Assembly (NCBI GenBank): GCA_016301965.1
Contig: JAEDOO010000087.1
Span: 1-7,815 of the forward strand
From: Lachnospiraceae bacterium
GTDB taxonomy: Bacteria; Bacillota; Clostridia; Lachnospirales; Lachnospiraceae
DNA: 7,815 bases
Direction of reading: 5' to 3'
Positions 1 to 5,826 of this stretch are shown here, piece after piece. Positions within the stretch are counted from its first letter, which is position 1. The number at the start of each line of letters is the position of its first letter. The notes below the pieces were generated by a model. It had not been told where the DNA came from, did no database searches, and worked only from the letters and a program-made list of their open reading frames with translations. Both the position numbers and the translations under genes were made by a program.

Positions 1-117
1 CCACCAGTTAGTCTCTCTCTGGACGTAAATCAGTAAAAGAGAAATGAAATGTCCAAATGATACCGCTAGTCAGCCTTCAATTGTATGTAAATATGGAAAA
101 ATCAAAAAATATCCACA

Positions 118-249
118 ATAAGCTTCGTGGTTCCTGCTTATGATATTGGAAATTTATAATTAGTGCTTGATAATTGTAGCTTTTTACATCCTGTGTACGT
201 TTATATAGATAAAGAAGAATGGCATATTACAGACGTAACCGGGAAGTAA
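118..249 (+). pseudogene. Probable C-terminal remnant of a paralogue of the downstream membrane protein
   Basis: Frame 1 reads without a stop from codon 160 to the TAA at 247-249 and ends in VYVYIDKEEWHITDVTGK. The end of the next gene is VYTDGEWRIFRVMEK. With a one-residue gap the two tails share V, Y, D, E, W, I, V and K, in the same order and at the same distance from the stop. Further upstream the same frame has a stop at 157-159 and others before position 100. No start codon with a ribosome binding site is visible. I infer a decayed or truncated copy of the same family, with only the tail left. The match is short, so chance similarity cannot be excluded. The rest of 1-117 holds nothing I can support. 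Confidence 0.35.
155..160 (+). promoter_or_regulatory. Candidate -10 box upstream of the membrane protein gene
   Basis: An exact TATAAT lies at 155-160, about 125 bp before the GTG start at 284. No convincing -35 hexamer is seen at 16-18 bp spacing (the best is TTCCTG at 131-136). It is the only reasonable sigma-A-like signal before the gene, but the region is AT-rich and the box could be chance. Confidence 0.25.
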
Positions 250-283
250 AAGCGGAACCGGAATAATTAAGGAGGCAGGAAGC

Positions 284-1018
284 GTGAAAAAGAAATGGTC
301 AGCGGTCGGATGCACAATATTGGTGATAGTATTGGTGGCGGTGTTCTGGTTGGCATCACCGAGAGTTTTTCTAAAGGGAATCGATCCGCTGGATGTGGCT
401 GAGATCCAGATATTTGACGGGAATACGGGGGAGAGTTTTTCCATAACAGACGCGGAATCTATAACACATATTGTGGAAACAGTTCAGTGCGTCAAAATGA
501 AAAGAACAGGTCTCTCCATCGGGCGCATGGGCTATCGCTTCCGGCTGGCGTTTCTGGATAAAAACGGAAAACGGCTCAGCAGGTTTATCTTGAACAGTGC
601 CACGGTGATTCGTCAAGATCCCTTTTTCTATGAAACGTCCGGGAAGGCGGAGGAAGATCCGCTGTGTTACACATATATTGAACAGATAGAAAACGATGGC
701 GAAGAGAAAACATTTCTTGCGGAAGTGATGGAAGTACCCTGCGAGGTAACACCGGAAAACACAGAAAGTTCCGCATCATTAAAAGCCATGGTGATAGTGG
801 ATGGGCAGCTTTACGTCGATACGGGAGAGGTAGGCACAGCGGCAAGCTGCGGTGTGATGGACGGAAATATCGATTCCTCGGTGCCGGCGGATCAGAAGCC
901 TGCACAGGATAATCAGTCCAATTTTGGCAGTGATTATGGTTTTCAGTATGGGATGGAAGATACCATTGAAGTGTATACGGATGGGGAGTGGAGGATTTTC
1001 AGAGTTATGGAAAAGTGA
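284..1018 (+). CDS. Hypothetical membrane-anchored extracellular protein
   Basis: A 244-residue protein of unknown function. The start is GTG at 284, supported by AAGGAGG at 269-275 with 8 nt spacing. Residues 1-5 are positively charged (MKKKW) and 7-24 form one hydrophobic segment, so it is probably an N-terminally anchored protein facing outward. There is no lipobox: Cys10 sits inside the helix. Residues about 36-135 form one module with FDGNTGESFSITD, a GRMGYRF stretch and DPFFY. Residues about 165-244 form a second module with VDGQLYVDTGE, CGVMDG, SSV, a QSNFG motif and YGMEDTIEVYTDGEW. From memory, both modules recur in uncharacterised Clostridia membrane proteins, but I cannot name a family. 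The 59 bp to the convergent toxin gene hold only a weak hairpin. The upstream remnant at 118-249 may be a second copy of its tail. Confidence 0.85.
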   Translation: MKKKWSAVGCTILVIVLVAVFWLASPRVFLKGIDPLDVAEIQIFDGNTGESFSITDAESITHIVETVQCVKMKRTGLSIGRMGYRFRLAFLDKNGKRLSRFILNSATVIRQDPFFYETSGKAEEDPLCYTYIEQIENDGEEKTFLAEVMEVPCEVTPENTESSASLKAMVIVDGQLYVDTGEVGTAASCGVMDGNIDSSVPADQKPAQDNQSNFGSDYGFQYGMEDTIEVYTDGEWRIFRVMEK

Positions 1019-1077
1019 ACCAGATAGAACAGATGGAGCTTTGGTTCCATTAGTCCAAGAGGGAAACGATGAAGAGT

Positions 1078-1476
1078 TTATTCTGTCAGACCTTCATATT
1101 CAAAGAATTGTGCCGCCGTCATACATTTTGGATGTTCCATGTCCAGACTTAAAAAGTCTTTATCTCCGGTAAGGATCACATCTACATCGGAGATGATGGC
1201 AGCATTCAGTATTGGCTGGTCTTTTGCGTCACGTATTAGCTTTTTCGTATGGTCAACGGAAGGAATTAGTTCATAGGACATTTCTGCGAGAAGTACTTCC
1301 GCATCTGGCAGATGTTTTGGCGCCTTACGGTTCAGAATGTCCCGCAGCTCTGCTATATTGCGGTCACAGAGAAGCATTTCGTGGTTCTGGGCAATATAGA
1401 ACAGAGCTTTTGCAGGTTTTGAGTGAGGAAAGAGCAATGCAGAAAAAAGGATGTTTGTATCAATCAGAATCCGCAT
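1078..1476 (-). CDS. PIN-domain RNase toxin of a toxin-antitoxin pair
   Basis: A 132-residue single-domain PIN protein of the 'putative toxin component, PIN family' type (COG1569-like, related to VapC). PIN toxins are Mg2+-dependent ribonucleases that cut RNA and stop translation. The acidic metal-binding set is present: Asp6 in the N-terminal RILIDTN motif, Glu43, Asp86 in the AKDQPIL stretch, and Asp105 (with Asp107) in the TGDKDF motif. Length is normal and there is no sign of decay, so it is probably active. The ATG at 1476 follows the antitoxin stop after 2 nt, and GGAAAGGAAAG lies just upstream. Antitoxin-first order and tight spacing fit a co-transcribed and translationally coupled TA operon. 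The cognate RNA target cannot be read from the sequence. Confidence 0.9.
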   Translation of the reverse strand: MRILIDTNILFSALLFPHSKPAKALFYIAQNHEMLLCDRNIAELRDILNRKAPKHLPDAEVLLAEMSYELIPSVDHTKKLIRDAKDQPILNAAIISDVDVILTGDKDFLSLDMEHPKCMTAAQFFEYEGLTE

Positions 1477-1478
1477 AA

Positions 1479-1736
1479 TTATCTTTCCTTTCCGTACCGT
1501 ATTTCGTCCACAAGTGCCTGAATATCATCTTCATTATAGACACCCATTTCCTCAGCGACACCGGAAAATGCAGCCTGAGCTTTGCGGATGGCCTGAGCAG
1601 AGGCATTGGTGACTACTATTTCACCATTTTGTTTCTGTATAAACAGAATTTTATCACCGGATTTCAGCCCGAGCAGACGACGGATTTCAACCGGAACTGT
1701 AATCTGACCGTTTGAAGAAATTTTTGCAAGGTTCAT
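1479..1736 (-). CDS. AbrB/MazE/SpoVT-type antitoxin
   Basis: An 85-residue antitoxin. Residues about 3-47 form a swapped-hairpin AbrB-like DNA-binding domain, with the family signature ISSNGQITVPVEIRRLLGLKSGDKI and a following strand QNGEIVV. Residues 48-85 are a helical, acidic tail (EEMGVYNEDDIQALVDEIR) of the kind that wraps and blocks the partner toxin. As is usual in this class, it should bind both the PIN toxin and its own promoter, so the operon represses itself. The ATG at 1736 has AAAGGA (plus-strand 1744-1749) 7 nt upstream. It is the first gene of the operon, directly before the PIN toxin. Confidence 0.9.
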   Translation of the reverse strand: MNLAKISSNGQITVPVEIRRLLGLKSGDKILFIQKQNGEIVVTNASAQAIRKAQAAFSGVAEEMGVYNEDDIQALVDEIRYGKER

Positions 1737-1754
1737 AAAATCATCCTTTCTATT

Positions 1755-1779
1755 CTTGAGAACTAAAGAAAACTTGAGA
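1755..1779. promoter_or_regulatory. Candidate autoregulatory operator: direct repeat CTTGAGA
   Basis: CTTGAGA occurs at 1755-1761 and again at 1773-1779, 18 bp apart, just downstream of the -10 box of the TA promoter. A partial inverted copy, TTCAAG, lies at 1799-1804 between -10 and -35. AbrB-type antitoxins usually bind repeats overlapping their own promoter. The assignment is by position only. Confidence 0.3.
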
Positions 1780-1787
1780 TTACTTAT

Positions 1788-1816
1788 ATTATATCCAATT
1801 CAAGGCGGAAAGTAAA
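1788..1816 (-). promoter_or_regulatory. Promoter of the toxin-antitoxin operon
   Basis: On the minus strand an exact TATAAT (plus-strand 1788-1793) is preceded at 17 bp by TTTACT (plus-strand 1811-1816), a 4/6 match to the sigma-A -35 box. The start of transcription would be near 1780, about 45 nt before the antitoxin ATG. Confidence 0.6.
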
Positions 1817-1933
1817 CGGAGTAATAGAAAAAATGTTAGAAACTGAAAATGCCAGTTCTTATCATCAATACTTTCACCTGTAAAATCGACACATCTGCCT
1901 ACAGATTATGTCTATTCCCAAAAGAAGTCATCT

Positions 1934-1942
1934 GCTAAAATA
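1934..1942 (+). promoter_or_regulatory. Candidate extended -10 promoter of the response regulator gene
   Basis: TGCTAAAAT at 1934-1942 fits an extended -10 element (TGnTATAAT, one mismatch). No good -35 box is seen 17 bp upstream. A start near 1949 would give a leader of about 84 nt before the ATG at 2033. The rest of 1795-2032 shows no gene. Confidence 0.35.
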
Positions 1943-2032
1943 GTAATATAAAAAGAAATTTACTGCATTATAGAAATTCTGAAAACGACAAAAGGCGGAA
2001 AAAACAGGGAAAAGGTTTTGGTGGAGGCAGAG

Positions 2033-2785
2033 ATGAAAAAACTCAGAGTATTGCTGGTGGACGATGAGATCATGATCCGGGAGGGATTTAAGAAACTGTT
2101 TGACTGGGAGGCCCATGACTGCGAGGTGGTGGGAGAAGCGGCGGACGGCATGGAAGCGTTGGCACAGATTGACTCGCTTCGTCCCGATATTGTGATCATG
2201 GATATCAACATTCCCATTATGAGCGGCTTAAAGGTGATCCAGGTCAGTCGGATGAAGCATCCCCAGATCGCATTTGTGATCGTGTCGGGATATGATGATT
2301 TTTCCTATTGTCAGCAGGCGCTGCGTCTGCAGATTACAGACTATATCTTAAAACCGGTGAATTATGAGGAATTTGGTATCTGCATTGATAATCTGAAGAT
2401 TTCTCTGTATGAAAAAAGAGTTTCTGAGGAACAGGAAAACGAAGAACAGGAAGACCGGGTCATCAACAGCATTACCCGGTATATGCAGGAGCATCTGGCG
2501 GAGGAGATCAGTCTGGCTGTGTTATCAGAGGAGTTTCATCTGCATCCCCAGTATATCAGTCAGCTGTTTAAAAACGAGATCGGTGTGGGATTTCTGGCAT
2601 ATCTCACCAATATCCGTATGGAAAAGGCAAAGAAGCTTTTGCTTTCTTCTTCTCTGTCTATCGCCGAGGTGGCAGAAAAGAGCGGCTACAGCGATTACCG
2701 TGTGTTTACCAAGACGTTTAAAAAGTCGGAGGGCATCACTCCCTCCCAGTATCGCAGAGAATTTCTGGAGAGCAAAGAGATGTAA
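2033..2785 (+). CDS. YesN-like response regulator, REC plus AraC-type HTH, no partner kinase visible
   Basis: A 250-residue cytoplasmic transcription regulator. I start it at ATG 2033, because GGAGG at 2023-2027 is 5 nt upstream. The longer frame from TTG 2018 would place that ribosome binding site inside the gene. Residues 3-118 are a receiver domain: acidic pocket Asp10/Asp11, phospho-acceptor Asp57 in IVIMDINIP, switch Ser85 in IVSGYDDF, and Lys107 in the YILKPV motif. A charged linker (about 128-141, rich in E and Q) joins it to a C-terminal AraC/XylS double HTH, about 142-244, with SIAEVAEKSGYSD and the ending GITPSQYRREF. Members of this group are normally encoded beside a YesM-type sensor kinase and a sugar ABC transporter. 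Neither is in the window: the neighbours are the TA operon behind and an unrelated regulator ahead. It is intact, so it may take its signal from a kinase encoded elsewhere. Confidence 0.9.
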   Translation: MKKLRVLLVDDEIMIREGFKKLFDWEAHDCEVVGEAADGMEALAQIDSLRPDIVIMDINIPIMSGLKVIQVSRMKHPQIAFVIVSGYDDFSYCQQALRLQITDYILKPVNYEEFGICIDNLKISLYEKRVSEEQENEEQEDRVINSITRYMQEHLAEEISLAVLSEEFHLHPQYISQLFKNEIGVGFLAYLTNIRMEKAKKLLLSSSLSIAEVAEKSGYSDYRVFTKTFKKSEGITPSQYRREFLESKEM

Positions 2786-2793
2786 CAGTACGG

Positions 2794-2822
2794 AGAGCAG
2801 GACCGATGACGCAGCCTGCTCT
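2794..2822 (+). terminator. Hairpin after the response regulator gene, without a U-tract
   Basis: AGAGCAGG (2794-2801) and CCTGCTCT (2815-2822) form a perfect 8-bp stem with a 13-nt loop, starting 8 nt after the stop codon. No T-run follows, so it may protect the 3' end or be the first part of a tandem terminator rather than work alone. Confidence 0.4.
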
Positions 2823-2831
2823 GAGATATAA

Positions 2832-2848
2832 GTAATTGTTCAGAACAG
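2832..2848. repeat. TGTTCA-core palindromic repeat, copy A
   Basis: GTAATTGTTCAGAACAG is identical at 16 of 17 positions to the sequence at 4112-4128 inside the large palindrome before araA. The core TGTTCAGAACA is a perfect palindrome around a central A. It sits 3' of the AraC-type regulator gene, whereas the other copy sits 5' of it. Confidence 0.5.
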
Positions 2849-2883
2849 GCCAAATCACTTGCTGATGAGGCCTTATTGTGTTT
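2847..2883. terminator. Likely terminator between convergent regulator genes
   Basis: AGGCC (2847-2851) pairs with GGCCT (2869-2873). Inside it, ATCA (2854-2857) pairs with TGAT (2863-2866) around the loop CTTGC. The plus-strand continuation TTATTGTGTTT is T-rich. It lies between the convergent ends of the response regulator and the AraC-type gene. It works best for the plus strand; a bidirectional role is possible. Confidence 0.45.
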
Positions 2884-2903
2884 GAAAAGTTCCTGCGCGC
2901 GTA

Positions 2904-3962
2904 TCAGGACATTTTTGTTCCTGCGTCCCTGCGATACTGTGCAGGAGTCACACCGTATTTCCGGGTAAAAAGTTTATAAAAATAGCCTTTATTATGATAC
3001 CCGACTTGTTCAGCAATGTCAGCAACACTCAGGTCCGTTTCCTCCAGAAGCTGTCGGGCCTTTTTCAGACGGATATCCTGCAGATATTCCGAATAGGTCA
3101 TACCGGTTTTCTTTTTGATCAGCCGGTTAAAATAATCTTTCTGAAAATGAAACAGATCCATCAATTCCTGTGTATGTATGGATGGATAATGCGTCTCAAT
3201 ATAATCACACACCTCTTCAAAAACGACCCAGTTCATGGTCTTTTTCTGTTCCTTAGAAAGAGAAAATTCATAGCTGCTGCTCAGCATACGAAAAATCCTC
3301 AACAGAAGCCCTTTGCAGATATGAGAAGAGCCAATATCTGCATTGTACAGTTCAGATATCAGCAGAGAGATACTAGGCTCCATCTTCTCCCTGGCTCCGC
3401 TCAGAGGACGAAAATGAATGTATTGCTGCAGATCCTTCTGCTTCATCAGTGCCGTCTGCAAAAAGGAAATAATTTTTCGTGTTGTTATATTCTCGTTCAT
3501 GATCTCTTCGAACATACTGTTTTCGATGCCGAAAAAAAGAACGATGGAGTCCTGATCTGTCAGATAATCCTGATGGATACAGTTTTTATCAATAAGGATA
3601 AATTCCCCCTCGTGAAAGGTAATATTATGTTCGCAAATTTTCTGCGCAAAGGCTCCCCTTACCACGTAAGCAAGCTCAATATAATCGTGGGTGTGGATCT
3701 GTGTTTTTGTACCGGAAGTAAATTTGAAGGTATAGCAGAATTTTTCCGGTGCGGGATACATAGTGGTATACAGCTCTGAGGATCCTTTGAAATCCCAACA
3801 TAGAAAGAAAATACGTTCGGATGCCAGAAGAGGGTAGGTTTTTACCTCTTTTACCGTTTTAGAATACTCTGGGGAAACCAGTCTTGGCCCCAGAGGATGA
3901 AGGGGATCCAGTTTCCTGCAGTCGAAACTGGTAATCTGTCTGCATTGATCGGAAAGGTTCAA
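2904..3962 (-). CDS. AraC-family transcriptional regulator, cupin sensor plus HTH; probable araA regulator
   Basis: A 352-residue cytoplasmic regulator. The start is TTG at 3962: a perfect AGGAGGT lies upstream with 8 nt between AGGAGG and the TTG, and there is no in-frame ATG or GTG nearby. Residues about 82-145 are a cupin-like ligand-binding domain with QIHTHDYIELAYVVRG, HEGEFILID and IHQDYL motifs. Residues about 248-346 are the AraC double HTH with SVADIAEQVGYHNKGYFYKLF and the ending GVTPAQYRRD. The middle (about 150-245) is helical and probably a linker or dimer part. The gene diverges from araA across 216 bp, the classic layout of a sugar regulator and its target, so I infer control of araA by L-arabinose or a related plant-polysaccharide sugar. 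The ligand is not proven: many Firmicutes use the GntR-type AraR instead, and I see no AraR here. Confidence 0.88.
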   Translation of the reverse strand: MNLSDQCRQITSFDCRKLDPLHPLGPRLVSPEYSKTVKEVKTYPLLASERIFFLCWDFKGSSELYTTMYPAPEKFCYTFKFTSGTKTQIHTHDYIELAYVVRGAFAQKICEHNITFHEGEFILIDKNCIHQDYLTDQDSIVLFFGIENSMFEEIMNENITTRKIISFLQTALMKQKDLQQYIHFRPLSGAREKMEPSISLLISELYNADIGSSHICKGLLLRIFRMLSSSYEFSLSKEQKKTMNWVVFEEVCDYIETHYPSIHTQELMDLFHFQKDYFNRLIKKKTGMTYSEYLQDIRLKKARQLLEETDLSVADIAEQVGYHNKGYFYKLFTRKYGVTPAQYRRDAGTKMS

Positions 3963-3991
3963 GACACTTACCTCCTGTGTGTTTTACTTAT

Positions 3992-4019
3992 ATTATACGG
4001 GATTTGAAAAGAAAAACAA
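3992..4019 (-). promoter_or_regulatory. Promoter of the AraC-type regulator gene
   Basis: On the minus strand an exact TATAAT (plus-strand 3992-3997) lies 16 bp from TTGTTT (plus-strand 4014-4019), a partial -35 box. A start near 3985 gives a short leader carrying the AGGAGGT site. Confidence 0.55.
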
Positions 4020-4056
4020 CCAACAAAAGTCGAAATAGGTAACTGCTGGATGCTGA

Positions 4057-4093
4057 ACGGCTTCGTTAGGAAATTGTGGAAAATAAAACGGCT
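4057..4093 (+). promoter_or_regulatory. Candidate AraC-type binding half-sites (direct repeat AACGGCT)
   Basis: AACGGCT ends at 4062 and again at 4093, 31 bp apart, close to three helical turns. The second copy ends just before the araA -10 box. AraC-family regulators usually bind same-face direct repeats upstream of and overlapping the -35 region. The match is short and the assignment speculative. Confidence 0.25.
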
Positions 4094-4102
4094 GTTTAAA
4101 AT
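4074..4102 (+). promoter_or_regulatory. Probable araA promoter
   Basis: TTGTGG (4074-4079) and TAAAAT (4097-4102) are separated by exactly 17 bp. The -10 box matches at 5 of 6 positions and the -35 box only at TTG, which fits a promoter needing an activator. The start would be near 4109, at the edge of the large palindrome. Confidence 0.5.
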
Positions 4103-4109
4103 AGAAGTA

Positions 4110-4134
4110 TCGTAACTGTTCAGAACAGATACGA
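4110..4134. promoter_or_regulatory. 25-bp near-perfect palindrome at the araA transcription start
   Basis: The arms TCGTAACTGTTC (4110-4121) and GAACAGATACGA (4123-4134) around a central A match at 11 of 12 pairs, with one A/A mismatch. The palindrome begins about 8 nt after the -10 box, so a bound dimer would block or stall RNA polymerase. In the mRNA it would instead fold into a 5'-end hairpin that could protect the transcript. Its inner 17 bp recur at 2832-2848 with one change, which also allows a dispersed intergenic repeat rather than a specific operator. Confidence 0.55.
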
Positions 4135-4178
4135 AGCATCACATTTTCAATCCTTCCAAAGAAAGCGAGGAGTCTTCT

Positions 4179-5675
4179 ATGTTAAACCGCAAAAATTATA
4201 AGTTCTGGTTCTGCACGGGGTCGCAGGATTTATACGGAGATGAATGTCTGGAGCATGTTGCACAGCACGCAAAAATCATCGTGGAAAAATTAAACGAATC
4301 AGGATTTCTTCCCTACGAAGTAGTCTGGAAACCCACCTTAATTACCAGTACATTGATCAGAAAGACGTTCAATGAAGCAAATATGGACGAGGAATGCGCA
4401 GGCGTCATTACCTGGATGCACACATTTTCTCCGGCAAAATCCTGGATCATAGGTCTTCAGGAATACAGAAAACCTTTATTACATTTACATACCCAGTTTA
4501 ATGAAGAAATTCCATACGATACCATAGACATGGATTTTATGAATGAAAATCAGTCCGCTCATGGTGACAGAGAATACGGTCACATTGTTTCCCGCATGGG
4601 CATCGAACGAAAAGTCGTTGTAGGACACTGGTCTGATGAAGTTGTGCAGAAACGTATCGGAGAATGGATGAGAACCGCCGTTGGTGTGATTGAAAGCAGC
4701 CACATCAGAGTAATGCGTGTCGCTGACAACATGAGAAATGTTGCCGTTACGGAAGGTGATAAAGTAGAAGCCCAGTTAAAGTTCGGCTGGGAAATCGATA
4801 CTTACCCGGTAAATGAAATTGCGGAGTGCGTGAATTCCGTGTCTGTCGCAGATACCATGGCGCTGGTGGATGAATATTACGATACATATGACATCCTGCT
4901 GGAAGGAAGAGATCCGAAAGAATTCAGGGAACATGTGGCCGTGCAGGCGCAGATCGAACTTGGTTTTGAAAGATTTTTAGAGGAAAAGAATTACCATGCC
5001 ATTGTTACACATTTTGGTGATCTTGGCTCTCTGAAACAGCTTCCGGGACTGGCTATTCAGAGGCTTATGCAGAAGGGCTACGGCTTCGGTGCAGAAGGCG
5101 ACTGGAAAGTGGCAGCCATGGTTCGTCTGATGAAGATCATGACAGAAGGAATGAAGGATGCAAAGGGTACTTCCATGCTGGAGGATTACACATACAACTT
5201 TGTCAAAGGAAAAGAGGGCATTCTGCAGGCACATATGCTGGAGATTTGCCCGACGATCGCAGATGGCCCCATCAGTATTAAGTGCCAGCCGTTATCCATG
5301 GGTGACCGTGAAGATCCGGCAAGACTGGTATTTACCTCTAAGGAGGGGCCGGGTATTGCGATATCCCTGATTGATCTTGGCAATCGCTTCCGCCTGATCA
5401 TTAATGATGTGAAGTGTAAGAAAAACGAAAAACCGATGCCGAAGCTTCCCGTAGCAACAAATTTCTGGGAACCGCAGCCTGATCTTTACACCGGAGCAGA
5501 AGCATGGATTCTGGCAGGCGGTGCTCATCATACGGCATTTTCTTATGATCTGACGGCAGAGCAGATGGGAGACTGGGCAGCAGCCATGGGCATTGAAGCG
5601 GTTTATATTGACAAAGATACAACTATCCGAAACTTTAAGCGGGATTTGATGCTGGGGGATATTTTTTATAAGTAA
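4179..5675 (+). CDS. araA: L-arabinose isomerase
   Basis: A 498-residue full-length AraA (EC 5.3.1.4; the family is about 490-500). It converts L-arabinose to L-ribulose in the cytoplasm, the first step towards D-xylulose 5-phosphate; the enzyme uses Mn2+ and is usually a hexamer. The four catalytic and metal positions known from E. coli (E306, E333, H350, H450) are found as Glu306 in YGFGAEGDWK, Glu335 in TSMLEDYTYN, His352 in AHMLEICPT, and the His450/His451 pair in LAGGAHHTAFS. The N-terminus FWFCTGSQDLYG is the family signature. The ATG at 4179 has GAGGAG (4167-4172) 6 nt upstream. It stands alone: no araB or araD follows, so the ribulokinase and epimerase must be encoded elsewhere. Divergent from the AraC-type regulator, with a palindrome in the promoter. 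Confidence 0.97.
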   Translation: MLNRKNYKFWFCTGSQDLYGDECLEHVAQHAKIIVEKLNESGFLPYEVVWKPTLITSTLIRKTFNEANMDEECAGVITWMHTFSPAKSWIIGLQEYRKPLLHLHTQFNEEIPYDTIDMDFMNENQSAHGDREYGHIVSRMGIERKVVVGHWSDEVVQKRIGEWMRTAVGVIESSHIRVMRVADNMRNVAVTEGDKVEAQLKFGWEIDTYPVNEIAECVNSVSVADTMALVDEYYDTYDILLEGRDPKEFREHVAVQAQIELGFERFLEEKNYHAIVTHFGDLGSLKQLPGLAIQRLMQKGYGFGAEGDWKVAAMVRLMKIMTEGMKDAKGTSMLEDYTYNFVKGKEGILQAHMLEICPTIADGPISIKCQPLSMGDREDPARLVFTSKEGPGIAISLIDLGNRFRLIINDVKCKKNEKPMPKLPVATNFWEPQPDLYTGAEAWILAGGAHHTAFSYDLTAEQMGDWAAAMGIEAVYIDKDTTIRNFKRDLMLGDIFYK

Positions 5676-5721
5676 ATAGGAAAAAGGCGTTTTATTCAAG
5701 CGGCTTCTCGAAAGATGCAAT

Positions 5722-5758
5722 TGTTACTGTTCACTGGCAATGTCAGTAAACAGTAACA
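5722..5758. repeat. 37-bp long hairpin after araA (TGTTCA-type palindrome, copy C)
   Basis: TGTTACTGTTCACTG (5722-5736) and CAGTAAACAGTAACA (5744-5758) pair at 14 of 15 positions around the loop GCAATGT. The outer part shares ACTGTTCA with the palindromes at 2832-2848 and 4110-4134. No T-run follows, so it is not a typical intrinsic terminator. It may still block 3' exonucleases after araA (stop at 5675). A miniature dispersed element is the alternative. Confidence 0.6.
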
Positions 5759-5761
5759 TGT

Positions 5762-5782
5762 ATTACAGTAATGTCATGACAT
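5762..5782. promoter_or_regulatory. Two adjacent small palindromes upstream of a strong promoter
   Basis: ATTACAGTAAT (5762-5772) is a perfect palindrome around a central A. ATGTCATGACAT (5771-5782) is a perfect 12-bp palindrome, overlapping it by two bases. The second ends 13 bp before the -35 box at 5796. They could be operator or activator sites for that promoter; no known factor is assigned. Confidence 0.35.
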
Positions 5783-5795
5783 GCCCACTCATTTA

Positions 5796-5824
5796 TTGAC
5801 GTTTTCTGACAGTTTTACTACAAT
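5796..5824 (+). promoter_or_regulatory. Strong sigma-A-type promoter, probably driving the chromate transporter operon
   Basis: TTGACG (5796-5801) and TACAAT (5819-5824) are each a 5/6 match, with the ideal 17-bp spacing. This is the best promoter in the window. The start would be near 5831, right at the beginning of the rhuM remnant. The remnant would thus be an approximately 245-nt leader in front of the transporter genes. Confidence 0.65.
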
Positions 5825-5826
5825 GA

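Noticed and set aside
1017..1049. Terminator between the membrane protein gene and the toxin gene
   Set aside because: GAACCA/TGGTTC gives only a 6-bp stem with a 21-nt loop, and no T-run follows on either strand.
2018..2032. TTG start for the response regulator at 2018
   Set aside because: The GGAGG ribosome binding site at 2023-2027 would lie inside the gene; ATG 2033 fits both the site and the usual receiver-domain start.
2409..2831. Plus-strand frame of 140 codons overlapping the response regulator
   Set aside because: It is an alternative frame of the HTH region, with basic, low-quality composition and no motif.
2994..3779. Long plus-strand open frame of 261 codons opposite the AraC-type regulator
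   Set aside because: It is antisense to a gene with a clear cupin and HTH, has no family-like motifs and no good ribosome binding site.
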